From assembly GCA_947627075.1 (NCBI GenBank), contig CANQUR010000074.1, positions 1 through 7,737 of the forward strand: a stretch of 7,737 nt of DNA, written 5' to 3'. Source of the DNA: an uncultured Clostridia bacterium. Its GTDB lineage: Bacteria > Bacillota > Clostridia > Christensenellales > Pumilibacteraceae. The notes below the pieces were generated by a model, which ran no database searches, had not been told where the DNA came from, and saw nothing but the letters and a program-made list of their open reading frames with translations. A program made the translations under genes and the position numbers. Shown in pieces: positions 1 through 6,507 of this stretch. The first letter of the stretch is position 1. Each line of letters starts with the position of its first letter.

Positions 1-361
1 TTTCGGTCATTATATCGACGAAAGCGTCAAGAGGGATCTTGTCGAGATTGCGAAGTAGTTCAGCGGCACAATAGACGAGCGTTTGATTTTCTTCGTACAA
101 TAACGGCGTCAATAGCTCGATAGGAGCGCGTTTTTCGAGATTTTCCATTACCGTAAAGGACGGGCAATCGTTTTCGCATTCCTCTTTCAGTTCGGCGACC
201 ATTTCGGCGTCAGTCATCTTATCCAAAATTTCCGCGGGCGAACAGCCAAACTTATCTATTCGTTTGTGCAGCCACTCCTCATAAGCTTCGTTGAACTCAT
301 CCTCATGGACGTGCCCCTTGCTCACAATGAAATCGGAAAACATTTTATCAAAATTATACAT
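1..361 (-). CDS. Partial HEAT-repeat-like hypothetical protein (C-terminus outside window)
   Basis: The reading frame is open from an ATG at 361-359 to the left window edge, about 120 residues, so the C-terminus is missing. It begins MYNFDKMFSDFIVSKG. I chose this ATG because GAAGG lies 8 bases upstream inside the end of the preceding TPR gene. The alternative ATG at 343-341 has no ribosome binding site. The chosen start overlaps the TPR gene's stop by 8 bases, suggesting translational coupling. The sequence is mostly helical and acidic. Near the edge, a stretch like ELLTPLLYEENQTLVYCAAE followed by LLRNLDKIPLDAF resembles a helix-turn-helix HEAT/PBS-lyase-like repeat. I do not recognise a named family, and the HEAT call is an inference from helix pattern only. 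It is the last visible gene of the four-gene minus-strand operon. No transmembrane segment or signal peptide is visible in this part. Confidence 0.7.
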   Translation of the reverse strand, partial: MYNFDKMFSDFIVSKGHVHEDEFNEAYEEWLHKRIDKFGCSPAEILDKMTDAEMVAELKEECENDCPSFTVMENLEKRAPIELLTPLLYEENQTLVYCAAELLRNLDKIPLDAFVDIMTE

Positions 362-1952
362 CCTCGATACCTTCTATATTGAGCATCTTTGCAGCCTTAT
401 TAAAATCTTCTATGTCACACTCAAAGAGGCTGCAACTTAAGGGTTCGGTTATATCCATGAGAAAATAATAGAGTATCGCAGCCAACGCGTTTATTGGAAG
501 ATCCTTTTTGGCTTCATCCGTGCACGCCTTATATTTATCGGAAAGCTTTTTGAAAGATCTGTCCAAAATCGATTCGAAATGCACTTCGGTAATCGCCAAA
601 GCAATAAACACATAGTAGTATGCGAATTTAAGATTGCTCGGAACTCGCGGATGTCGGATCTTGACTGTCCTGAATAGATTGGAGACCACATAATCGACCG
701 TTTTGATCTTCGGATCGCAGATACGGCGCAACAATACCTGCTTTTTGACTATGATTTGCGTGAAGGGATCGATAAGCAGATCGTTGACTATTTCTTCGTA
801 TTCGGGCATTCCGGTGATAAAGGCGCATACGGCGGATTGCAAATACACGTCGTCGTCGTTTTGGAGCAGCCATTTTATCTTCATTATGCTTTCGGGAGAA
901 GTTATGTCATTGGAGTCGTCCAAAAACAAATTTTTGATATACTGCGTCCATTCTTGCTTTTGCTTTATCATTTCCTCGGGTAAGTTCGCACCCTCCATCG
1001 ACATGATCCTCAAGATCATTTCCTTTGTCTCGATATCGTCGGGATAGATCGAGCTGACCTTGTTTGCCACCTTGAGCGCGCCTTGGATATCCCCCTTTGC
1101 ATAGTTCACCGAGCTCAGGCACAAAAGCATGATCTTATCGTACGGCGTCATTTTGAGTTTACGCATAATAAATTTTTCGGACGACTCATAGCGATTGAAA
1201 TTGCATAAACACAAAGCCGCTTTAGTCAAATCGTCTGCATCGGTCAGATCGAGAGACTCGAGCGCACCCAAACTGCTCTCAAGCTTATCTGCATTCTTTT
1301 TATGCGCATAATAAACTATTCTGAAAAGGTGTGCCTTGACGCTTTTCGGATTGACCTCAAGCGAGCGTTCCACAAGTTTGATCGTTTTGGGACTGTCCGC
1401 TTTGGGTTCAATGGACGCAAGCGCAAGCAAAGCGTCGCTGTATTGATAGGATTCGGGATCGATCTGATCCAAAATTTTTTTCGCCGCCTTGTGATCCCCG
1501 TCCTCTATCATTTGGTAAGCTTCTTCCAAAAGATCGCTTTGATCTCGTTTATCATGAACGGTAAGAGGCTTCTTGGAGTCGGACATTTGCTTTAACAGCA
1601 CGTCGTCGAGCTCCTCATCTTCGTCGTCATATTCTTCATAATCATGTTCGCCGACAAGGCGCATCGCCATGTTCAAATAATAATAGGAAGCTTCCTCGTC
1701 TATGTCCTTATAGCAATATATGAGACCGTTCAACGCTTCCTCGTCTTCCTTGTCCTCGGCATATGCCTTCAAATAATATTTTATTGCTTCGGTCAATATA
1801 CCCATCGCGCCGTAAGTATCGGCTATATTTTTGTAGACCGCCTTGTTGCCCGTATTGCGTTCGAGAAAATAATAGTGCAATGCGGAAATATAGTCGCCTT
1901 TTTTGAGCATTTTTTCGGCAGCGCCTATGATATCAAAATCTAATTTTGTCAT
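354..1952 (-). CDS. TPR-repeat protein with acidic linker, function unknown
   Basis: This encodes 532 residues. The N-terminus (about residues 8-100) has paired helices of TPR type: GDYISALHYYFLERNTG, then AVYKNIADTYGAMGILTEAI with YYLKAYAEDKED. A strongly acidic stretch follows at about 102-117 (EEYDDEDEELDD). A second helical-repeat block at about 140-310 includes MIEDGDHKAAKKILDQIDP and YAKGDIQGALKVANKVSSIYP. The C-terminal 200 residues look helical but carry no motif I recognise. No signal peptide or membrane segment is visible, so it is probably a cytoplasmic scaffold. The ATG at 1952-1950 shares bases with the stop of the methyltransferase upstream (ATGA overlap) and has AAGGAAGGA about 6 bases before it. 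It is followed by an 8-base overlap with the HEAT-like gene. TPR proteins usually mediate protein-protein contacts; the partners here may be the neighbouring gene products, which is inference. Confidence 0.87.
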   Translation of the reverse strand: MTKLDFDIIGAAEKMLKKGDYISALHYYFLERNTGNKAVYKNIADTYGAMGILTEAIKYYLKAYAEDKEDEEALNGLIYCYKDIDEEASYYYLNMAMRLVGEHDYEEYDDEDEELDDVLLKQMSDSKKPLTVHDKRDQSDLLEEAYQMIEDGDHKAAKKILDQIDPESYQYSDALLALASIEPKADSPKTIKLVERSLEVNPKSVKAHLFRIVYYAHKKNADKLESSLGALESLDLTDADDLTKAALCLCNFNRYESSEKFIMRKLKMTPYDKIMLLCLSSVNYAKGDIQGALKVANKVSSIYPDDIETKEMILRIMSMEGANLPEEMIKQKQEWTQYIKNLFLDDSNDITSPESIMKIKWLLQNDDDVYLQSAVCAFITGMPEYEEIVNDLLIDPFTQIIVKKQVLLRRICDPKIKTVDYVVSNLFRTVKIRHPRVPSNLKFAYYYVFIALAITEVHFESILDRSFKKLSDKYKACTDEAKKDLPINALAAILYYFLMDITEPLSCSLFECDIEDFNKAAKMLNIEGIEDV

Positions 1953-2626
1953 TTGGTATCCTTCCTTGCAACAAAGTATATCCTGTCCGATTTATCTCGA
2001 GTCTTGAATGAAAAGCCGCATTCCTCAAGAGCGTCCTGTATCTTCTTTGAGGAATGAATATATTGTCTTTGAACGTCCACTGCCTTTTTGAATAAGCCGT
2101 TGCCCGCGGGAATAAAAAACGTAACGGTCATATCGACATGATCCTTATGGGGGAAATTTTCCCAAATATAAGTGACCTCGTCCCGCGTTTCGCTGAATGT
2201 GTTGTTTGAGATAATGCTTTTGAGCTTATATTCGCTACTGATGTCGAACACAAGCGATCCACCCTCTTTGAGGTTATCGTAAGCCGCTTTGAAAAATTTC
2301 AAGGGTTCTTTGATATAGTTTACCACATCGCACATGGCGGTTATGAATTCCGCTTTGAAATTCAGTTTGAAATTTTCGGCTTTTTGTAAAACCACGGGGA
2401 TCTTTTTGCCCGCCTTCAAAAACTTTTCCGAAGCGATAGACAACATCTCCCGAGAGGAATCGATAGCCACGACCTCATGCTCTTGACTCAACGCAAGCGC
2501 GACGTTCCCCGTTCCGCAACCCACGTCCGCGCCCTTGCCCTTGCCTTTTACGGCACGCACCGCAAACTCTATCCAATCTTGCTTTACCGAAAACAGATCG
2601 TAATAATGCGCAAGGACCTCATACAT
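1949..2626 (-). CDS. Class I SAM-dependent methyltransferase (YqeM-like)
   Basis: This encodes 225 residues from the ATG at 2626-2624. Methyltransferase motif I is clear as ADVGCGTGNVALALS at about residues 33-47, followed by the acidic loop VVAIDSSREML that binds the ribose of S-adenosylmethionine. Later come AMCDVVNYI (motif IV region) and LKEGGSLVFDIS (post-motif region), in the usual Rossmann order. Size and layout fit small Methyltransf_25/YqeM-type enzymes. The substrate cannot be told from sequence. A GTG at 2632-2630 would give two extra residues and overlap the upstream stop by 4 bases, but AAAGGG lies only one base before it and about 7 bases before the ATG, so I prefer the ATG. It sits between the membrane protein gene and the TPR gene and ends in an ATGA overlap with the latter, so the three are almost certainly co-translated. 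No catalytic residue looks missing. Confidence 0.87.
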   Translation of the reverse strand: MYEVLAHYYDLFSVKQDWIEFAVRAVKGKGKGADVGCGTGNVALALSQEHEVVAIDSSREMLSIASEKFLKAGKKIPVVLQKAENFKLNFKAEFITAMCDVVNYIKEPLKFFKAAYDNLKEGGSLVFDISSEYKLKSIISNNTFSETRDEVTYIWENFPHKDHVDMTVTFFIPAGNGLFKKAVDVQRQYIHSSKKIQDALEECGFSFKTRDKSDRIYFVARKDTK

Positions 2627-2628
2627 GT

Positions 2629-3564
2629 TCACGCCCTTTGAGCATGTTTGCTCTTCCTTTTTCCCTTGCCGGTTTTGCTCTCGATAACTGCGCCGAACGC
2701 GGCATTATAGACGTAATGAGAATATATCGTCCAAATGCAAATGATATAAGAAAAGCCTATCATGGCGCAAACCATTATCACTATCAATTGCAAAAATCCC
2801 GATACATTCATCAAAAACAGCAATCCGACGGGTACAAGCGACATGATAAAGATCAAGAAATTTTGCAGTCCGAACGCCACTGTCAACCAAAAAGCATTTT
2901 TAAGCATTTTCAGTAGCGGCAAGTCGTATAATGCCGCTTGAGTCATTACATATAGCGAGAGAATCGCGCAAAACGCCATTGCTATCGCGCTCAAGGTTAT
3001 CGTCACTATTTTCCAGGCGAGCGCAAGATCTTGATTGCCGTAAAAATTGCAAGCCATTACAAGCTGAAAAAATACAAGCGCATTAACAAGTCCCAGCCAC
3101 ATAAAGGTGACGAAATTATTTTTCAAGCCCTTAAAAAAGGTCTTGATTATCTTGACGTTGAATCCGAGGCATTCGTACTTGATTATATTGAACGCGCCCG
3201 CAAGTCCCAAAAAGCCTATTATTATACAAGGAATGAGCAATAGCGCTCTGAACATATTGTTTTTGAACATCAAACCCTCGTATATCTCGTTCGCATTGTT
3301 CACCACGGGATAACCGAGTCCGAAGTTCGAAGAAAACGGCGTAAACGCTTCTATGCTCGTAGCCCTGTAAGCCGCATAAAACAACACCGCAAAGGCGGGG
3401 ATACAAAACAAAAGCATCATCCAATTCGCCTTGCTCATCGCCCCTATCTTCCCGAAAAAGACATTACTGAAAAGCTTGAATCTGCCGCCTTCTTGATAAT
3501 TCTTTACGAGATATTCGTGATTGTATTCGTCGACCGAAAGCTTATCTACCAAATTTTTGACCAT
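2629..3564 (-). CDS. Multi-pass membrane protein, DUF624/YesL-like
   Basis: This encodes 311 residues with about six hydrophobic segments, roughly residues 47-66, 107-127, 152-172, 185-207, 224-246 and 248-282. The first 45 residues and the basic tail (GKGKRKSKHAQRA) are probably cytoplasmic. The pattern RFKLFSNVFFGKIGAMSKAN before TM1, and KYECLGFNVKIIKTFFKGLK with NNF after TM2, resembles the DUF624/YesL family, in which a short amphipathic start and an xxFFxGxKxNF helix recur. This is family-level resemblance only. The ATG at 3564-3562 has AGAGG about 8 bases upstream. It is the first gene of the minus-strand operon, directly behind the promoter at 3608-3636, and its stop lies only two bases from the methyltransferase start. 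YesL-type proteins often lie near carbohydrate transport genes, but none is present here, so no transport role is claimed. Confidence 0.8.
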   Translation of the reverse strand: MVKNLVDKLSVDEYNHEYLVKNYQEGGRFKLFSNVFFGKIGAMSKANWMMLLFCIPAFAVLFYAAYRATSIEAFTPFSSNFGLGYPVVNNANEIYEGLMFKNNMFRALLLIPCIIIGFLGLAGAFNIIKYECLGFNVKIIKTFFKGLKNNFVTFMWLGLVNALVFFQLVMACNFYGNQDLALAWKIVTITLSAIAMAFCAILSLYVMTQAALYDLPLLKMLKNAFWLTVAFGLQNFLIFIMSLVPVGLLFLMNVSGFLQLIVIMVCAMIGFSYIICIWTIYSHYVYNAAFGAVIESKTGKGKRKSKHAQRA

Positions 3565-3582
3565 AAATTATTCCTCTGTGCT

Positions 3583-3601
3583 ACGGGCAAAAAACGCCCG
3601 T
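3583..3601 (-). promoter_or_regulatory. Hairpin at 5' end of minus-strand operon transcript
   Basis: The perfect inverted repeat ACGGGC/GCCCGT has a 7-base A/T-rich loop. It begins about where transcription should start from the promoter at 3608-3636 and ends before the ribosome binding site. No T-run follows the stem, so it is not an intrinsic terminator. It may be a 5' mRNA-stabilising stem or an operator; the sequence alone cannot decide. Confidence 0.5.
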
Positions 3602-3607
3602 ATAATC

Positions 3608-3636
3608 ATTATACTTCATTTCGCAAAAAAATTCAA
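3608..3636 (-). promoter_or_regulatory. Sigma-A-type promoter of the membrane/methyltransferase/TPR operon
   Basis: On the minus strand, a -35 box TTGAAT (3636-3631) and a perfect -10 box TATAAT (3613-3608) are separated by exactly 17 bases. The predicted transcript would start near 3601 and give a leader of about 37 bases carrying a hairpin and the AGAGG ribosome binding site. The fit to the housekeeping consensus is strong. Confidence 0.75.
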
Positions 3637-3641
3637 TTGTT

Positions 3642-3669
3642 TTGCTATGTAAAAACGGAAAATTATGCT
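3642..3669 (+). promoter_or_regulatory. Weak candidate promoter for the asd operon
   Basis: TTGCTA (3642-3647) and TATGCT (3664-3669) with a 16-base spacer are an acceptable but weak sigma-A match. It lies back to back with the stronger divergent promoter: the two -35 boxes are 5 bases apart. The region to 3749 is A/T-rich and other pairings are possible, for example TTGTTC at 3688 with CATATT at 3712 and an 18-base spacer. Confidence 0.3.
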
Positions 3670-3707
3670 TTGAACATTTTCGTTTTTTTGTTCTTTTACG
3701 GCGATTT

Positions 3708-3722
3708 TTTACATATTGTAAA
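3708..3722. promoter_or_regulatory. Perfect palindrome upstream of asd, operator candidate
   Basis: TTTACA-TAT-TGTAAA is a perfect inverted repeat with 6-base arms and a 3-base centre, 27 bases before the asd start codon. Its size and symmetry suit a dimeric regulator. I do not recognise it as the site of a particular regulator. No gene for a candidate regulator of the asd operon is visible in the window. Confidence 0.4.
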
Positions 3723-3749
3723 GTACATAAACATCTGACGGAGGATATT

Positions 3750-4697
3750 ATGAAGAAAAATTATACCGTCGCCGTCGTAGGCGCGACCGGGCTTGTGGGC
3801 AAAACCATGCTGAAAGTTTTGAAAGAGCGCAATTTTCCCGTGGGAGAGCTTGTCTTGTACGCATTTAATGCCTGTAAAACGGACACTCCGTTCGGAAAAA
3901 AGGACGTATTTGAACTTACTCAAGCCAATATATACAATCACCCGTGCGATATTGCATTATTTGCCGTAGAAAGCGACGTCAGTATAAAGTTCGCTCGTAT
4001 CTTTTCCACTATGGGCGCCGTCGTCATAGATAATTCTTCCGCTTGGCGAATGGACGAAAACGTGCCGCTCGTGATCCCCGAGGTAAATCCCTCGGCAGTC
4101 CTTATGAATAACGGCATAATCGCAAATCCGAATTGCACAACGGCGCAAATTCTTACAGTAGTCTCGCCTATTTACAGAAAATTCGGAATAAATCGAATGG
4201 TAGTAAGCACATATCAATCGGTAAGCGGAGCAGGCTCTGCGGCGCTCGAGGATCTTGTATCGGGCGAATGTCGCATATTTCCCGTGCCCATAAAAAACAA
4301 CCTCATTCCGAAAATAGATACTTATATGACAAACGGTTACACGGTGGAGGAAATGAAAATCGTCAACGAAACGCACAAGATACTTTCGCCGCAAATAAGC
4401 GTAAATGCGACCTGTGTGCGTGTTCCGATAACAAACTGTCACGGAGCTTCGGTCAACATAAGACTTATAAAGCCCGCCACTTTGGGTGAAATAAGCGAAT
4501 GTCTTTCCTCCGCACCATCGGTAACTTTGCTCGATTCGCCCACTCCGCTCGACGCCGTGGAACGCGACGGCGTGCTTGCGGGAAGATTAAGACGGGACGA
4601 AAGTGAAGAAAACACCTTTTGCCTTTGGATAGTTGCCGATAATTTAAGAAAAGGCGCCGCTTCCAACGCGGTCCAAATAGCGGAATTGCTTTTATAA
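3750..4697 (+). CDS. asd: Aspartate-semialdehyde dehydrogenase
   Basis: This encodes 315 residues. The enzyme reduces aspartyl phosphate to aspartate semialdehyde with NADPH, the branch point to lysine/diaminopimelate, threonine and methionine. Visible features are the nucleotide-binding VGATGLVG (residues 10-17), NSSAWR (95-100), the catalytic cysteine in NPNCTT (Cys129), the glutamine in YQSVSGAG (Gln156), EEMKIVNETHKIL (200-212), the histidine in NCHGASV (His231) and the closing WIVADNLRKGAA with NAVQIAE. All key residues are present. It is a little shorter than the usual 330-370 residues, mainly because of a compact loop after residue 170. I start at ATG 3750 because GGAGG lies 5 bases upstream and the protein then begins MKKNYTVAVVGATG, as the family does; an in-frame ATG at 3642 would add an unconserved tail. 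First gene of the asd-dapA-dapB-yabP-yabQ operon. Confidence 0.97.
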   Translation: MKKNYTVAVVGATGLVGKTMLKVLKERNFPVGELVLYAFNACKTDTPFGKKDVFELTQANIYNHPCDIALFAVESDVSIKFARIFSTMGAVVIDNSSAWRMDENVPLVIPEVNPSAVLMNNGIIANPNCTTAQILTVVSPIYRKFGINRMVVSTYQSVSGAGSAALEDLVSGECRIFPVPIKNNLIPKIDTYMTNGYTVEEMKIVNETHKILSPQISVNATCVRVPITNCHGASVNIRLIKPATLGEISECLSSAPSVTLLDSPTPLDAVERDGVLAGRLRRDESEENTFCLWIVADNLRKGAASNAVQIAELLL

Positions 4698-4708
4698 GGA
4701 GAAAAATA

Positions 4709-5572
4709 ATGTCTGTATTCAAAGGGACCGGAGTAGCGCTCGCAACGCCATGCGATCAAAACGGTATAATGTTTGGCGAAGTAGAAAAGCTTTTGACAAA
4801 AGTGATAAGCGGAGGGGTAAACGCGCTCGTTGCGCTGGGCACCACGGGCGAAGCAAGCACGCTTACTGCCGAGCAAAAGGAAAGTTTTGTACGCTTTGTG
4901 CGCAAATTTTCTTCTTTGCCTCTTATCGTGGGAACGGGAGGCAACGACACAAAGACGGTAGTCGAAAATTGTATTCTTGCGGAGAAGTGGGGTGCGGACG
5001 CCTTGCTCATCGTCACTCCGTTTTATAACAAGTGCACGCAACACGGAGCGATAGAACATTATCGTTATATCGCCGAGCGCGTATCTCACCCCATTATAGT
5101 TTACAACGTGCCGGGCAGAACAGGTTTCAATCTTTTGCCCGACACCATGAAGCAGATCGCCGAAATAAAAAACATCTCGGGAATAAAAGAAGCGAGCGGC
5201 AATATGGTGCAAATAGAGCGTTGCCTCGCCTATGGCATAGACGTTTACAGCGGCGACGACGCCCTGACCGTGCCGTCCATGAGCATGGGCGCGAAAGGCG
5301 TGATCTCGGTCGTTGCAAACGTTGCTCCGAATTTGGTTTCCCGTATGACCGATCTGATTTTGAGCGGCAATTTTATAAAGGCAGGCACGCTACAATTACG
5401 ACTTTTACCACTTATAGACGCATTGTTTAGCGAAGTCAACCCCATTCCCGTCCGAGCGGCGCTCGAAATGCTGGGCATAAAACTCGGCGCGCCGAGATTG
5501 CCCATGACGGAAATAAGCGAAAGCGGTCGCCTTTTGGTCAGATCCGCGATCGAGGAGCTCAAATTATTATGA
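4709..5572 (+). CDS. dapA: 4-hydroxy-tetrahydrodipicolinate synthase
   Basis: This encodes 287 residues, normal for the family. It condenses pyruvate with aspartate semialdehyde, the first committed step to diaminopimelate and lysine, in the cytoplasm. It is a Schiff-base TIM-barrel aldolase: GTTGEASTLT (residues 44-53) holds the threonines of the proton relay, TPFYNK gives Tyr107, YNVPGRTG gives Tyr132 and Arg137, and GIKEASG gives the Schiff-base lysine Lys160, followed by SGDDALTVP (181-189). No essential residue is missing. AAGGAG, overlapping the asd stop codon, lies 7 bases before the ATG, so the two genes are 11 bases apart. It ends in a 4-base ATGA overlap with dapB. In spore formers the product, or its dehydrated form dihydrodipicolinate, also feeds dipicolinic acid synthesis, which is relevant to the sporulation genes downstream. 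No dipicolinate synthase gene is in the window. Confidence 0.98.
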   Translation: MSVFKGTGVALATPCDQNGIMFGEVEKLLTKVISGGVNALVALGTTGEASTLTAEQKESFVRFVRKFSSLPLIVGTGGNDTKTVVENCILAEKWGADALLIVTPFYNKCTQHGAIEHYRYIAERVSHPIIVYNVPGRTGFNLLPDTMKQIAEIKNISGIKEASGNMVQIERCLAYGIDVYSGDDALTVPSMSMGAKGVISVVANVAPNLVSRMTDLILSGNFIKAGTLQLRLLPLIDALFSEVNPIPVRAALEMLGIKLGAPRLPMTEISESGRLLVRSAIEELKLL

Positions 5573-6231
5573 TAAAATTGTTTATTTTCGGCATATCGGG
5601 CAAAATGGGTCAAATCCTCGCCCATTCGTTGCCCGACGACTTTACCTTATCCGGTTGCGCGTGCTCGTCGCGTATCGACGAGGCTCCATCCGACGTAATT
5701 ATAGACTTTTCGTCCGCCACCGCCACCGCAAAGGTAACTGCGCTTGCAGACAAGCTCAATTGTCCGCTCGTGATAGCCACAACAGGTCAATCGGACGAGG
5801 ACAATAGGTTGATCTCGGAATGTGCGAAGCATCATGCGGTGCTAAAATCGGGCAACATGAGCATAGGAATAAACCTTTTGTTAAAGCTGTGCTCGTCGCT
5901 GAAAGGCATAGGCAGGTGCGAGATCATTGAAACTCATCACGCCAAAAAGAAGGACGCGCCTTCGGGCACGGCGCTTATGCTAAAAGCCGCTTCGGGCGCA
6001 AGCGAGATACATTCCTTGCGGCTCGGAAGCGTGGTCGGAGAGCACAAGGTGATATTCGGTTTGGATAACGAAACCATTACGCTCACCCACTCCGCGGCAG
6101 ACCGAAAGCTGTTTGCCGACGGTGCAATAAAGGCGGCACGGTGGCTTATAAATCAGCCGTACGGGCTTTACTCGTTCGACGACTTTCTCATGTCCGAGAA
6201 GCACCCGTCGCTGTTTCATTCAGAAAGATAA
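5569..6231 (+). CDS. dapB: 4-hydroxy-tetrahydrodipicolinate reductase (compact form)
   Basis: This encodes 220 residues. It reduces the DapA product to tetrahydrodipicolinate with NAD(P)H. Seen are the dinucleotide-binding GISGKMG (residues 8-14), DVIIDFSSATA (42-52), ATTGQ (70-74), the family signature ETHHAKKKDAPSGTA (121-135) with His123, His124 and Lys127, and the tail RLGSVVGEHKVIF, ADRKLFADGAIKAARWL, GLYSFDD. It is shorter than the usual 240-275 residues. The reduction is mostly after the first helix, where only about 20 residues separate the glycine loop region from DVIIDFS; this part usually contributes to nucleotide choice. The active site is complete, so I treat it as functional. 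The ATG overlaps the dapA stop (ATGA), with GAGGAG 11 bases upstream, a rather long spacing consistent with coupling. A 12-base gap separates it from yabP. Confidence 0.96.
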   Translation: MIKLFIFGISGKMGQILAHSLPDDFTLSGCACSSRIDEAPSDVIIDFSSATATAKVTALADKLNCPLVIATTGQSDEDNRLISECAKHHAVLKSGNMSIGINLLLKLCSSLKGIGRCEIIETHHAKKKDAPSGTALMLKAASGASEIHSLRLGSVVGEHKVIFGLDNETITLTHSAADRKLFADGAIKAARWLINQPYGLYSFDDFLMSEKHPSLFHSER

Positions 6232-6243
6232 CAAGGAGATTTT

Positions 6244-6507
6244 ATGGAAAAAGAGATCAAAAAACCACATTCGTTTTCGATAAACGACCGCACTTCATGT
6301 TCGATGAACGGAATAGAAAAGGTAATATCCTCTTCGGACGATAAAATAATCGTTATATCCTCGTGCGGCGAAATGGAAATATCGGGCAAAAACCTAAAAA
6401 TAATAAAATTCGACGTTGAGGACGGCTCTTTTTGCTTCGAAGGCGAAATAGACGGAGTAAAATATTCCGCGCCCAAAGTACCATTATTAAAGAGGCTGTT
6501 CAAATGA
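6244..6507 (+). CDS. yabP: YabP-family sporulation protein
   Basis: This encodes 87 residues. The pattern fits the YabP/YqfC family: a short N-terminus, GIEKVISSSDDKIIVISSCG, EMEISGKNLKIIKFDVEDG, FCFEGEIDGVKYSA and a closing LLKRLFK. Bacillus YabP has the same order, with a GxLxIxGxxL core, a LDxxxG turn, a GxIxxLxY strand and an FxxLF end. YabP is known as a mother-cell protein needed for spore cortex or coat formation. The paralogue YqfC is the main alternative, but the YabQ-like gene that follows favours YabP. AAGGAG lies 5 bases before the ATG, 12 bases after dapB. The stop TGA shares bases with the next start (ATGA). Its place behind lysine/diaminopimelate genes is unusual. The family call rests on motif recognition rather than on a search. 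Confidence 0.85.
   Translation: MEKEIKKPHSFSINDRTSCSMNGIEKVISSSDDKIIVISSCGEMEISGKNLKIIKFDVEDGSFCFEGEIDGVKYSAPKVPLLKRLFK

Noticed and set aside
3712..3719. Sigma-E -10 box CATATTGT as a sporulation promoter for asd
   Set aside because: The -10 resembles the consensus but no ATA-type -35 lies at the right distance, so I do not list it as a promoter.
3642..3749. Upstream extension of asd to an ATG at 3642
   Set aside because: The added residues are not conserved, span the promoter region, and have no good ribosome binding site; ATG 3750 has GGAGG.
3565..3749. Lysine riboswitch or T-box upstream of asd
   Set aside because: The leader is too short and A/T-rich; no multi-helix lysine aptamer, T-box motif or leader terminator is visible.
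4439..5212. Long minus-strand open frame of 257 codons opposite dapA and the end of asd
   Set aside because: It is antisense to two clearly conserved genes, carries no family motif and has a cysteine/arginine/tyrosine-rich composition typical of a shadow frame.
6432..6503. Upstream ATG for yabQ inside yabP
   Set aside because: The extension is very basic and unlike the family; ATG 6504 has AGAGG at proper spacing and the ATGA overlap.
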